From Actinomadura craniellae (GTDB lineage Bacteria; Actinomycetota; Actinomycetes; Streptosporangiales; Streptosporangiaceae), in assembly GCF_003289645.1 (NCBI RefSeq), contig NZ_QLYX01000015.1:148416-212415 (forward strand): a stretch of 64,000 nt of DNA. Reading direction: 5' to 3'. The position numbers were made by a program, and so were the translations under genes. Positions 1-8,577 of this stretch are shown here, in pieces. Within the stretch, counting starts at the first letter, position 1; each line of letters opens with the position of its first letter. Below the pieces are notes generated by a model. That model saw only the letters and a list, made by a program, of their open reading frames with translations. It was not told the origin of the DNA and searched no databases.

Positions 1-85
1 CCTTGGAGGAGTCCAGCGAGACATTGCCCCGCCCGCTGGTGAGCGGGCCTTCCCAATGCGCGTTGGCGGTGCGTGTCGTAGCCAT
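1..85 (-). CDS. OsmC-family peroxide resistance protein, N-terminal part only
   Basis: Only the first 28 codons are in the window, running off the left edge. The start is an ATG at 83-85. The visible protein begins MATTRTANAHWEG and continues with a stretch ending NVSLDSSK. This matches the start of OsmC-type (organic hydroperoxide or osmotically inducible) proteins, which typically open with a short Thr/Ala-rich strand, a WxG motif and a Gly-rich turn followed by S/T-L-x-S. The family reduces organic hydroperoxides through two cysteines that lie outside this window, so catalytic competence cannot be judged. It lies on the same strand as and downstream of zur, separated by a hairpin, and is therefore probably its own transcription unit. 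Confidence 0.72.
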   Translation of the reverse strand, partial: MATTRTANAHWEGPLTSGRGNVSLDSSK

Positions 86-105
86 GCGGCTGATTCTTCC
101 CCACC

Positions 106-131
106 CGCCCGGCTTCACGCGAAGCCGGGCG
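106..131 (-). terminator. GC-rich hairpin after zur
   Basis: An 11-bp perfect stem (106-116 pairing with 121-131) with a 4-nt loop sits 3 nt beyond the zur stop codon. No U-run follows on the minus strand, which is usual for actinobacterial terminators. It probably ends the znuACB-zur transcript. Confidence 0.6.
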
Positions 132-134
132 GCG

Positions 135-512
135 CTACTCGGCGCAGGTGGGGCAGGTGCCGAAGACCTCGACGGTGTGGGTGACGTCGGTGAAGCCGTG
201 CTCGGCGCCGATCGACTCGGCCCAGCGCTCGACGGCGGGCCCCTCGACCTCGACGGTGCGGCCGCAGGTCCGGCAGACCAGATGGTGGTGGTGCTCGTCG
301 GTGCGGCAGGCGCGGTAGACGGCCTCGCCGTCGTCGGTGCGCAGCACGTCGATCTCACCGGAGTCGCTGAGCGCCTGGAGCGCCCGGTAGACGGTGGTCA
401 GCCCGATCTTGGCGCCGTCTGCGCGCATGTCGGCGTAGATGTCCTGGGCACTGCGGAATCCGTCGCTGCCGATGAGGACCCGCCGTACCGCGTCCCGGCG
501 TGCCGTCGTCAT
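135..512 (-). CDS. zur: Fur-family zinc uptake repressor (Zur)
   Basis: A 125-aa Fur-superfamily repressor of normal length for actinobacterial Zur/FurB. An N-terminal winged helix carries the recognition-helix segment IGLTTVYRAL at about residues 37-46. The C-terminal dimerisation domain has HHHH at 74-77 and two CxxC pairs (C80/C83 and C120/C123), which form the structural zinc site in this family. It is the last gene of a zinc transporter operon: its ATG overlaps the znuB stop in an ATGA. That context, plus a Zur-box-like palindrome before znuA, points to zinc rather than iron or peroxide sensing. Zinc-bound Zur would repress the whole operon, including itself. Confidence 0.9.
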   Translation of the reverse strand: MTTARRDAVRRVLIGSDGFRSAQDIYADMRADGAKIGLTTVYRALQALSDSGEIDVLRTDDGEAVYRACRTDEHHHHLVCRTCGRTVEVEGPAVERWAESIGAEHGFTDVTHTVEVFGTCPTCAE

Positions 513-1363
513 GCCTGTGCCGCCTCCACCTCGACCTTTTCGGCCGGCGCGCGGTGGGCGCGCCGCCGCGTCAACGCCCCCCCGACCACCGCCAGGACGA
601 ACACCGCCAGGGTGACCATCACGATCGAGGGACCCGGGGTGAGGTCGTACTCGAAGGAGCCGACCAACCCCGACACCGCCGACAGTACACCGATCACCAT
701 CGCCAGCAGCATCGTGGCGCGGAAGCCGCGGGTGAGCTGCTGGGCGGCCGCGACCGGAACGATCATGAGCGCGCTGACCAGGAGCAGGCCGATCGCCCGC
801 ATCGCGATCACCACGGTGACTGCGGCGGTGATCGCGATCAGCAGGCTCAGGAAGCGGGTCGGCAGACCGCTGGCCCGGGCCACCTCCTCGTCCTGGCAGA
901 GCAGGAACAGTTCACGGCCGAACAGCAGGACGATCACCAGCACCGCGGCCGCCAGCGCGGCGATCACGTACAGGTCACTCACCGTGACGCTGCTGATCGA
1001 GCCGAACAGGTAGCTCTGCATGCTGGTCCCGCCGCCCTGCATGTTGGTGAGCAGCACGCCGCCGGCGAGCCCGCCGTAGAACAGGATCGCCAGCGCGACG
1101 TCGCCGCCGGTCCGGCTGCGGGCGCGCAGCACCTCGATCACCACCGCGCCGAGCGCCGAGACCACCAGCGCGCCGAGCACCGGGGAGGTGCCGGTCAGCA
1201 GGCCGAGCCCGATGCCGGTGAGCGCGATATGCCCGATGCCGTCGCCGAGCAGGGCCAGCCGGCGTTGCACGATGAACGTGCCGACCGCCGGCGCGGTCAG
1301 CCCGATCAGCACCGCGATGACCAGGGCGATGCGCATGAACTCCAGTTGCAGCAGCTCGGTCAT
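509..1363 (-). CDS. znuB: Zinc ABC transporter permease (ZnuB)
   Basis: A 284-aa integral membrane protein of the ABC-3 permease family (ZnuB/MntB type), with about eight hydrophobic segments. Its start MTELLQLEFMRIAL is typical of the family. The region LTAPAVGTFIVQRRLALLGDG followed by IGHIAL matches the conserved first transmembrane part. The short tail ends in an Arg- and Glu-rich cytoplasmic stretch. The ATG overlaps the znuC stop by 4 nt, so an upstream in-frame extension was rejected. With ZnuC and ZnuA it would import zinc across the cytoplasmic membrane. Confidence 0.93.
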   Translation of the reverse strand: MTELLQLEFMRIALVIAVLIGLTAPAVGTFIVQRRLALLGDGIGHIALTGIGLGLLTGTSPVLGALVVSALGAVVIEVLRARSRTGGDVALAILFYGGLAGGVLLTNMQGGGTSMQSYLFGSISSVTVSDLYVIAALAAAVLVIVLLFGRELFLLCQDEEVARASGLPTRFLSLLIAITAAVTVVIAMRAIGLLLVSALMIVPVAAAQQLTRGFRATMLLAMVIGVLSAVSGLVGSFEYDLTPGPSIVMVTLAVFVLAVVGGALTRRRAHRAPAEKVEVEAAQA

Positions 1364-2139
1364 GCGCCGATGCTCCAGGACCGCAGCGGGGCGGGCGGGT
1401 CGGCGGCCTCGTGTGGGTGCACGTGGTCGTGGCCGGGCTTGGCGCACTCGCCCTCGGGCGGGGGCGGGGTGCCCTCGTGCACCACGCGGCCGTGCTCCAG
1501 CACCACCGAACGGGTGATCAGCGGCTCCAGCGGCCCCAGTTCGTGCGCCACGAGCACCACCGTGCGGCCGTCTTCGACCAGGCCGGCCAGCGTCGCGGCC
1601 AGCGTCTCCTGGTTGCCCGTGTCGACGCCCGCGGTCGGCTCGTCCATGACGAGGACGTCGGGTTCGCCGGCCAGGGCCCGGGCGATGAGCACCCGCTGCT
1701 GCTGGCCGCCCGACAGCTCCTGTGCCGGGTCGCGCGCCCGGTCGGTCAGGTCCACCGCGGCCAGCGCCCGGTCGACCCAGGCCCGGTCGGCCCTGGACGA
1801 GGGCCGCCACCGCGATTGCCGGGCGACCCGTCCGGACGCGACGACCTCGCGCACCGTGGCGGGCACCCCGCCGCCCACGGTGAGCCGCTGGGGCACGTAG
1901 CCGACCCGGTGCCAGTCGCGGAACCGGGCGGGCCGGACCCCGTAGATCTCGGTGCGGCCGCCCGCCAGGGGCACCAGCCCGAGCAGCGCCCGGATCAGCG
2001 TGGACTTGCCGGACCCGTTGGGACCCAGCACGGCCAGCATGTCGCCCGTGGCGACGCGCAGGTCGATGCCGCGCAGCACCTCCCGGCCCTCCAGCCGGAC
2101 CCGGCCGCCGGTCATCGTGAAGGGGTCGCCGGTCGTCAT
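1360..2139 (-). CDS. znuC: Zinc ABC transporter ATPase (ZnuC)
   Basis: A 259-aa ABC ATPase. The Walker A motif GPNGSGKS is at about 39-46, the signature LSGGQQQR at 142-149 and the Walker B VLVMDEP at 162-168. The C-terminal tail contains HDHVHPHEAAD, a His-rich stretch that fits a metal-ion transporter. The ATG at 2137-2139 overlaps the znuA stop in an ATGA; longer in-frame extensions would run into znuA and were rejected. It would energise zinc uptake with ZnuB and ZnuA. Confidence 0.93.
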   Translation of the reverse strand: MTTGDPFTMTGGRVRLEGREVLRGIDLRVATGDMLAVLGPNGSGKSTLIRALLGLVPLAGGRTEIYGVRPARFRDWHRVGYVPQRLTVGGGVPATVREVVASGRVARQSRWRPSSRADRAWVDRALAAVDLTDRARDPAQELSGGQQQRVLIARALAGEPDVLVMDEPTAGVDTGNQETLAATLAGLVEDGRTVVLVAHELGPLEPLITRSVVLEHGRVVHEGTPPPPEGECAKPGHDHVHPHEAADPPAPLRSWSIGA

Positions 2140-3098
2140 CCGCCGCAGCCCAGTGCTCCGCGGAGTGTCCGCAGGTTGGTGCGCATGACGGAAAGGTAGT
2201 CGCCCTTGGCTCCCTCGGCCAAACCCTCGACGGGGTCGAGGACCGCCGTGCGCACCTTCGCCTCCCGGGCGAGGGCTTCGGCGACCTTCGGGCTGACCAG
2301 GGTCTCGGTGAAGATCGTGGTGGCGCCGGTGTGCTCGATCTCGTGGGTGAGCTCCGCCAGCCGCTTGGGGGAGGGCTCGTTGCCGGGGTCGACACCGGCG
2401 ATCGAGATCTGCTTCAGCCCGTAGCGGTCGGCGAGGTAGCCGAACGCGGCGTGCGCGGTCACGATCGTCTTCTGCCGGCACTGGGCCAGCCCGGCCTTGA
2501 ACTCGCCGTCGAGCGTGTTCAGCTCCCTGGCGAGTTTCGCGGCGTTGGCCCGGTAGGTGGTGGCGCGCCCCGGGTCGGCGGCGGCCAGGCGGGTGCCGAG
2601 CGCGGTGGCGACCGTCGCCAGCCGGCTGGGGTCGAGCCAGAGGTGCGGGTCATAGGACAGCTCCTCGCCCTCGTCGTGCTCGCCTTCGCCGTGGCCGTGC
2701 GCGTCCGCCGCGGGCGGGGGCAGCGTCTTGACGGCGCTCGCCGCGTCGAGTGCCCTGCCGCGGGCCTGCTGGTCGACGGCCTTGTCGACGGCGGGCTGGA
2801 CGCCCTTGATGTAGACCACCAGCCGGGCGTCGCTGATCTCGCCGATTTGGCGCGGGGTCAGTTCGAGGTCGTGCGGCTCGGCGCCGGGCTTGGTGAGGGT
2901 GGTCACCGACACGTCGCCGCCGCCGACGCGTTCGGCCAGCCAGGCCATGGGGTAGAAGGAACCGATGACCCGCGTCGTGCCGGTCGCGTCGCCTGAGGCC
3001 CCGCCGGTGTCGCCGCCGCAGGCGGTCGCGGTGGTCAGGAGCGCGGCGGTCAGGGCCGTCCACGGGGCGAAAAGCCGGAAGCATGTGGAAGAGAACAC
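2136..3098 (-). CDS. znuA: Zinc-binding lipoprotein of the Znu ABC transporter (ZnuA)
   Basis: A cluster A-I (TroA-type) metal-binding protein of about 320 aa. Using a GTG start at 3096-3098, the N-terminus is a lipoprotein signal with the lipidated Cys at about residue 27 (ATACGGD). Likely metal ligands are H76 (PHDLEL), H152 (DPHLWLDP) and a His in TAHAAFGY. A His/Glu-rich loop at about 131-147 (DAHGHGEGEHDEGEE) is typical of zinc rather than manganese binders. An in-frame ATG lies upstream, but it would place the operator inside the gene. No Shine-Dalgarno precedes the GTG, so the mRNA may be leaderless. First gene of znuA-znuC-znuB-zur. Confidence 0.88.
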   Translation of the reverse strand: MFSSTCFRLFAPWTALTAALLTTATACGGDTGGASGDATGTTRVIGSFYPMAWLAERVGGGDVSVTTLTKPGAEPHDLELTPRQIGEISDARLVVYIKGVQPAVDKAVDQQARGRALDAASAVKTLPPPAADAHGHGEGEHDEGEELSYDPHLWLDPSRLATVATALGTRLAAADPGRATTYRANAAKLARELNTLDGEFKAGLAQCRQKTIVTAHAAFGYLADRYGLKQISIAGVDPGNEPSPKRLAELTHEIEHTGATTIFTETLVSPKVAEALAREAKVRTAVLDPVEGLAEGAKGDYLSVMRTNLRTLRGALGCGG

Positions 3099-3117
3099 GG
3101 GGCCAGTGTGCAGAAGA

Positions 3118-3132
3118 TGAAAACCATTGTCA
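3118..3132 (-). promoter_or_regulatory. Candidate Zur box
   Basis: The 15-mer TGAAAACCATTGTCA is an imperfect palindrome (TGA/TCA ends, A/T-rich shoulders). It resembles the 15-bp actinobacterial Zur operator described as TGaaAatgatttTCA. It begins 20 nt upstream of the proposed znuA GTG, where a bound repressor would block the promoter, and overlaps the stop codon of the upstream small membrane-protein gene. Identification is by eye from sequence and context. Confidence 0.7.
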
Positions 3133-3441
3133 AAATCGTCCCGTGGCATGACCTGCGGCAAGAGCGAGAAGCGCCCCCAGCGCGACGACGCGCAGCAGCC
3201 GCCCGCCCGGGTCCAGCCGGGGCCAGTTGAGGTAGGCGAACCAGCCCAGGAACGCGGCCAGCGCCAGCGCCGCGACCGCTCCCGCCCAGCCGCCGACGGC
3301 CATGGCGACCACCAGCAGCGCGAAGATCGCCACCAGCAGCACCCAGCGCGGCAGCTGGTGCAGGAACACCACGGGAACGGCACTCCACCGCTCCACCGCC
3401 GCGCGGACGCCCGTCGGCCCGGCCTGTCGAGAATCCGGCAT
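3130..3441 (-). CDS. Small membrane protein, possibly DUF6703-like
   Basis: A 103-aa protein with a polar N-terminus, HQLPRW, then two closely spaced hydrophobic helices with a short WFAYLNWPRLDPGGR connector and a third hydrophobic helix near the C-terminus. The ATG at 3439-3441 is preceded by AGGAGG about ten nt upstream, so it was preferred over an ATG eleven codons earlier. The arrangement recalls the uncharacterised actinobacterial DUF6703 family, but this assignment is from memory of the pattern only. It is on the same strand as znuA, 31 nt upstream, with the Zur box between them, so it is probably transcribed separately. Function unknown. Confidence 0.65.
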   Translation of the reverse strand: MPDSRQAGPTGVRAAVERWSAVPVVFLHQLPRWVLLVAIFALLVVAMAVGGWAGAVAALALAAFLGWFAYLNWPRLDPGGRLLRVVALGALLALAAGHATGRF

Positions 3442-3527
3442 CGTCGCCTCGCCTCCTGAGATCTTCCGGTGCACGCCACGCTACGCCCGATCGCCCCCGA
3501 ACCCGGCGGCGATGCCAGGATGGACGG

Positions 3528-3803
3528 ATGCTCGCGATAACCCGGTACCGGGTGCCGGAGACGGAGGCCGAGTCCTTCGCCGAACGGGCCCGCCTGATCC
3601 TCGACGCGCTGGCGCAGTGCCCCGGGCACCGCTGGGGCCGGCTGGGCCGCACCGTGGACGACCCCACCCTGTGGGCCCTGGTCACCGAGTGGGAGGGCGC
3701 CGGTTTCTACCGGCGTGGGCTGGGCGTCCCCGAGATCCGGCAACTGGCCATCCCGCTGTCGGCGCTGGCCGTCGACGAGCCCGGCGCGTACGAGATCGTC
3801 TGA
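3528..3803 (+). CDS. Antibiotic-biosynthesis-monooxygenase-fold (ABM) protein
   Basis: A 91-aa single-domain protein. Strand-helix-strand features (MLAITRYRVPETEAESFAER, then GRTVDDPTLWALVTEWEG and a Tyr/Arg-rich helix) fit the dimeric alpha/beta-barrel ABM family (PF03992). The name covers cofactor-free monooxygenases and many small proteins of unknown role, so no substrate can be given. The ATG has no clear ribosome-binding site and the gene stands alone, divergent from the zinc cluster. The length is typical of the fold. Confidence 0.7.
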   Translation: MLAITRYRVPETEAESFAERARLILDALAQCPGHRWGRLGRTVDDPTLWALVTEWEGAGFYRRGLGVPEIRQLAIPLSALAVDEPGAYEIV

Positions 3804-4227
3804 GCGGTCGCGGCGGTCACGAGTTCGCATGTCCGGGACAAGAGATCATCGAGTGTCGTTTGCCGGGCTCTCCGTCCGGTGATCACAGCGGCAGTACCAA
3901 TCGGGGAGAACGGGGGTGCGCCGTGCGCAGCCTGGGATGGATCTGTGCGATGAGGCCCGGCGAGGAGCGCGAGGAACCGCGCCCGCGGTGGTCGTGCCGG
4001 TCCCACCCGGAAGCAGGCCGCCCGCCGCGCGGGCCCCGGCCGGGCCGCCCGCCGCGCTGAACCGCGTGGTCACCGGCGTGCCCTAAACTTGGTGGCCATT
4101 CGCGGCACCGGGGCCGTACCGTCGAGGGACGCGTTCCGGTGCCTCCACACGGGGATCACCGACCGCTCGGCCTCGCCGCCGGGCCCGCGACCAATCCCGC
4201 CGACCGCCAGCCGGATGGAGCATTTCC
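3804..4227 (+). other. 424-nt intergenic region before glyS
   Basis: No convincing gene was found. A 57-codon frame (3916-4086, GTG start) and a 75-codon minus-strand frame (3846-4073) are open, but they are Pro/Arg/Ala-rich in the way random high-GC frames are. No glycine T-box specifier stem or tRNA-like leader was recognised before glyS. The last 20 nt before the glyS ATG contain GGAGCATTTCC, which can serve as its ribosome-binding site. Confidence 0.5.
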
Positions 4228-5616
<1,389 letters not shown>

Positions 5617-5629
5617 GCACTGACCGGAA

Positions 5630-5671
5630 AGGGCCGCTTCTTCCTGGATTAGGGTGGGGAGAGGCGGCCCT
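5630..5671 (+). terminator. Possible weak terminator after glyS
   Basis: An 8-bp perfect inverted repeat, AGGGCCGC (5630-5637) and GCGGCCCT (5664-5671), brackets a 26-nt loop 13 nt after the glyS stop. The long loop makes this only a candidate. Confidence 0.35.
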
Positions 5672-5759
5672 GGTTCTTCGCCCGCGCCACGGCTGCGCGG
5701 CGTGCCGGGCCGATGGTCCGGTACGGTGGCGTTCACCGGTCGCCGACGGAAGGATGCGC

Positions 5760-6176
5760 GTGCGCGATCCTGGTCGGCCGCCGTGCCGACATCCCGCCAT
5801 CGAGCCGGGCCGGCTGGCCCGGCTGGTCGTCGTGGCGCTGGGCGTGCTGGGGTTCGGCCTGCTGCCCGGCTTCGCCTCGCCGGCCATCGCCGGGCTGCAC
5901 GAGGCGGCCTCCGCCAAGTCCGCACTGAGCGGCAAGGGCGGGTCCCGCACCGCCGGTCACACCCGGCCGGTCAAGCGCGCCGAACTGGCCCCGCCCGCCC
6001 ACCAGCGGACCGGTGTTCCGGCGCACGGCTCGGTCGCGGGCCTGCCCGCCGAGCCGGCGGTGCCGCCGCCTCCGGCCGTGGCGCCCGACCGGGCGGCGGC
6101 CGTCCCCGGTGGCCGGCCGGGCGGGCGTCCCGGCACCGTGCGCGGTCGGGCCCCGCCGTTCCTCCCGGGTTCCTGA
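5760..6176 (+). CDS. Proline-rich protein with one membrane or signal segment
   Basis: A hypothetical protein of about 138 aa. One hydrophobic stretch near residues 20-44 (LARLVVVALGVLGFGLLPG) could be a signal peptide or anchor. It is followed by ASPAIAGLHEA and a long Pro/Gly/Ala/Arg-rich, probably disordered and extracytoplasmic, tail. The GTG at 5760 sits 6 nt after GGAAGG; the in-frame ATG at 5754 directly touches that GGAAGG and is less likely. It precedes secDF by about 87 nt on the same strand. No family was recognised, and a random open frame cannot be fully excluded. Confidence 0.5.
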   Translation: MRDPGRPPCRHPAIEPGRLARLVVVALGVLGFGLLPGFASPAIAGLHEAASAKSALSGKGGSRTAGHTRPVKRAELAPPAHQRTGVPAHGSVAGLPAEPAVPPPPAVAPDRAAAVPGGRPGGRPGTVRGRAPPFLPGS

Positions 6177-6263
6177 CGTCTTTTCCCCATCGTCCCCGCC
6201 GCCTCCGGCGGGCGCGTCGCCGTTCCGGCATGGCGTCGCGAGGTCTCCCAGGAGGTCGTTCCC

Positions 6264-8528
6264 TTGTCCCGCACGGTGCGGACGCTGCTGGCGTTCGCGA
6301 TCATCGCGCTATCCGTCTACTTCGTCATCGACAGACCCGCCCGCCTCGGCCTCGACCTGCGCGGCGGAACCCAGATCGTCCTTGAGACCAAGGACGCCCC
6401 CAACGCCAAGGCGAACCGGGAGTCGACCGACCGGGCCCTGGAGGTGCTGCGCAAGCGCGTCGACGCGCTGGGCGTGTCCGAGCCCTCGATGACCCGGTCG
6501 GGCGAGCGGCGCATCATCGTCGAGCTGCCCGACCTCCAGGACCCCACCCGGGCGGCCGAGGTGATCGGCAAGACCGCCCAGCTCACCGCGCATCCCGTCC
6601 TGGCCAACGACGGCAAGGCCGCCAAGGGCCAGCAGATCATCCCCGACGAGAGCGGCCAGCCGATCAAGATCGGGCCCGCGGCGCTCACCGGTGAGGGCAT
6701 CGGCAAGGCCACCGCGGGCTTCGACACCCAGCAGGGGCAGGGCTGGTTCATCACCATCGACTTCCGCGGCAACGGCGGGAAGGCCTGGCAGCAGGTCACC
6801 GCCAAGGCCGCCTGCGCCCAGGGCGACGAGCGGCGCATCGCGATCGTGCTCGACGGCAAGGTGATCTCCTCGCCCGGCGTGGTCCCGGAGGTGGCCTGCG
6901 GCATCGGCATCGCGGGCGGCTCGACCCAGATCACCGGTGACTTCACCACCCAGGAGGCCAAGGACCTGGCCGCGCTGGTCCAGGGCGGGTCGCTGCCGGT
7001 GCCCGTGGAGATCATCGAGCAGCGGGTGGTCGGCCCGACCCTCGGCGACGAGGCCATCGAGGCGAGCTGGCAGGCCGCCGTCATCGGCATCGCCCTCACC
7101 GGCCTGTTCATCATCTGGATCTACCGGCTGGTCGGCGCGCTCGCCACGGTCGCGCTGGCCTGCTACGGGCTGATCTCCTATGCCGCGCTGGTCGCCCTGG
7201 GCGCGACGCTCACCCTGCCGGGGCTGGCCGGTTTCGTGCTGGCGATCGGTATGGCGGTGGACGCCAACGTCCTGGTGTTCGAGCGTGCCCGGGAGGAGTA
7301 CGCCGCCCAGCCGGGCAAGGGGGTGCGCCGGGCGCTGACCGTCGGGTTCGACAAGGCCTTCACCGCGATCGCCGACTCCAACGTCACCACCCTGCTGGCG
7401 GCCGGGCTGCTGTTCTTCCTGGCCTCGGGGCCGGTGCGCGGCTTCGGTGTGACGCTGACCATCGGTGTCCTCGCGTCCCTGTTCTCCGCGCTGGTCGTCA
7501 CCCGGGTCCTGGTCGAGTGGGCGCTGAGCCGCCGGGCGATCTCCCGCCGGCCGAAGCTGACCGGGCTGGGCTCCACCGGCCGGGTCCGCGACTGGCTGGA
7601 GCGGCGTAACCCCGACCTGATGAAGCGGTCCCGGCTCTGGCTGGCGGTCTCCGGTGTCGCCGTGTGCCTCGCGGTGGCCGGGGTCTTCGTCAAGGGCCTC
7701 AATCTGGGGGTGGAGTTCACCGGTGGCCGGCTGGTCGAGTACTCCACCACCAAGACCCTTGACGCCGACACCGCCCGCGAGGCGGTCTCGGCGGCCGGCT
7801 TCCCGCGCGCGGTGGTGCAGTCCTCCGGTGATGACGACATCACGGTCCGCACCGAGAAGCTGACCAACGTCGAGGAGAAGCGCATCCAGACCGCGCTGGC
7901 CAAGGAGGGCGGCCAGGTCACCAAGCAGCGGGACGAGCTCATCGGCCCCAGCCTGGGCGACGAGCTCCGCACCAAGGCGCTGATCGCGCTGGGGGTGGCG
8001 CTGCTGGCGCAGCTCATCTACCTGGCGATCAGGTTCCGCTGGACGTTCGGTGCCGGTTCGGTGCTGGCCATGGCGCACGACGTGATCATCGTGGTCGGCG
8101 TGTTCGCCTGGCTGGGCAAACCCGTCGACGGGGTGTTCCTGGCCGCGCTGCTGACCATCATCGGCTACTCGGTGAACGACTCGGTGGTGGTGTTCGACCG
8201 GATCCGGGAACTGTGGCAGGCCGATCCCAAGGGACGGTTCGCCGCGCTGGCCAACCGGGGCGCCCTCCAGACGGTGCCGCGCACGGTCAACACCGGTATG
8301 GGTGCGCTCTTCATCCTGGCCGCGTTGGCCGTGCTCGGCGGCGATTCGCTGACGGACTTCGCCATCGCGCTGCTGATCGGAATCATCGTCGGCACCTGGT
8401 CGAGCGTGTTCACCGCGACCCCGATCGCGATCCTGCTGCAGGGCCGCAGCCCGGGGACGCCGCCCGCCGGCCGGCAGCAGCGCCGCCCGGAACACCGCCC
8501 GGTCGGCGACTCCGGCGCCGTGGTGTGA
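6264..8528 (+). CDS. secDF: Fused protein-export membrane protein SecDF
   Basis: A 754-aa fusion of SecD and SecF, the proton-driven accessory subunits of the Sec translocon. The SecD half has one N-terminal membrane helix, the D1 motif LGLDLRGG, a large extracytoplasmic domain and the helix bundle with GMAVDANVLVFERAREE. The SecF half restarts at about residue 460 with a membrane helix, GVEFTGG, and the transmembrane motif GYSVNDSVVVFDRIRE. The conserved Asp residues in both halves are present. The TTG start lies behind an AGGAGG. Most actinobacteria keep secD and secF separate beside yajC and ruvB, so this stand-alone fused copy may be additional; that cannot be checked here. The Arg/Pro-rich tail is unremarkable. 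Confidence 0.93.
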   Translation: MSRTVRTLLAFAIIALSVYFVIDRPARLGLDLRGGTQIVLETKDAPNAKANRESTDRALEVLRKRVDALGVSEPSMTRSGERRIIVELPDLQDPTRAAEVIGKTAQLTAHPVLANDGKAAKGQQIIPDESGQPIKIGPAALTGEGIGKATAGFDTQQGQGWFITIDFRGNGGKAWQQVTAKAACAQGDERRIAIVLDGKVISSPGVVPEVACGIGIAGGSTQITGDFTTQEAKDLAALVQGGSLPVPVEIIEQRVVGPTLGDEAIEASWQAAVIGIALTGLFIIWIYRLVGALATVALACYGLISYAALVALGATLTLPGLAGFVLAIGMAVDANVLVFERAREEYAAQPGKGVRRALTVGFDKAFTAIADSNVTTLLAAGLLFFLASGPVRGFGVTLTIGVLASLFSALVVTRVLVEWALSRRAISRRPKLTGLGSTGRVRDWLERRNPDLMKRSRLWLAVSGVAVCLAVAGVFVKGLNLGVEFTGGRLVEYSTTKTLDADTAREAVSAAGFPRAVVQSSGDDDITVRTEKLTNVEEKRIQTALAKEGGQVTKQRDELIGPSLGDELRTKALIALGVALLAQLIYLAIRFRWTFGAGSVLAMAHDVIIVVGVFAWLGKPVDGVFLAALLTIIGYSVNDSVVVFDRIRELWQADPKGRFAALANRGALQTVPRTVNTGMGALFILAALAVLGGDSLTDFAIALLIGIIVGTWSSVFTATPIAILLQGRSPGTPPAGRQQRRPEHRPVGDSGAVV

Positions 8529-8536
8529 CCACCGGT

Positions 8537-8569
8537 TTCCGGCCGGGTCGCACCGCGGCCCGGCCGGAA
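8537..8569. terminator. Bidirectional terminator between convergent genes
   Basis: A 13-bp stem with one G-U pair (TTCCGGCCGGGTC at 8537-8549 with GGCCCGGCCGGAA at 8557-8569) and a 7-nt loop. It lies between the convergent ends of secDF and the septum-domain gene. Confidence 0.65.
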
Positions 8570-8577
8570 CGGGCGGG

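Noticed and set aside
3099..3830. N-terminal extension of znuA upstream of the GTG
   Set aside because: It would read through the small membrane-protein gene and the Zur-box-like operator, and would remove the lipoprotein signal from the N-terminus.
3916..4086. A 57-codon GTG frame between the ABM gene and glyS
   Set aside because: It has Pro/Arg/Ala composition, no ribosome-binding site of quality and no homologue that could be recognised.
4086..4227. A T-box riboswitch before glyS
   Set aside because: No specifier stem-loop or T-box antiterminator sequence could be seen; actinobacterial T-boxes mostly precede ileS.
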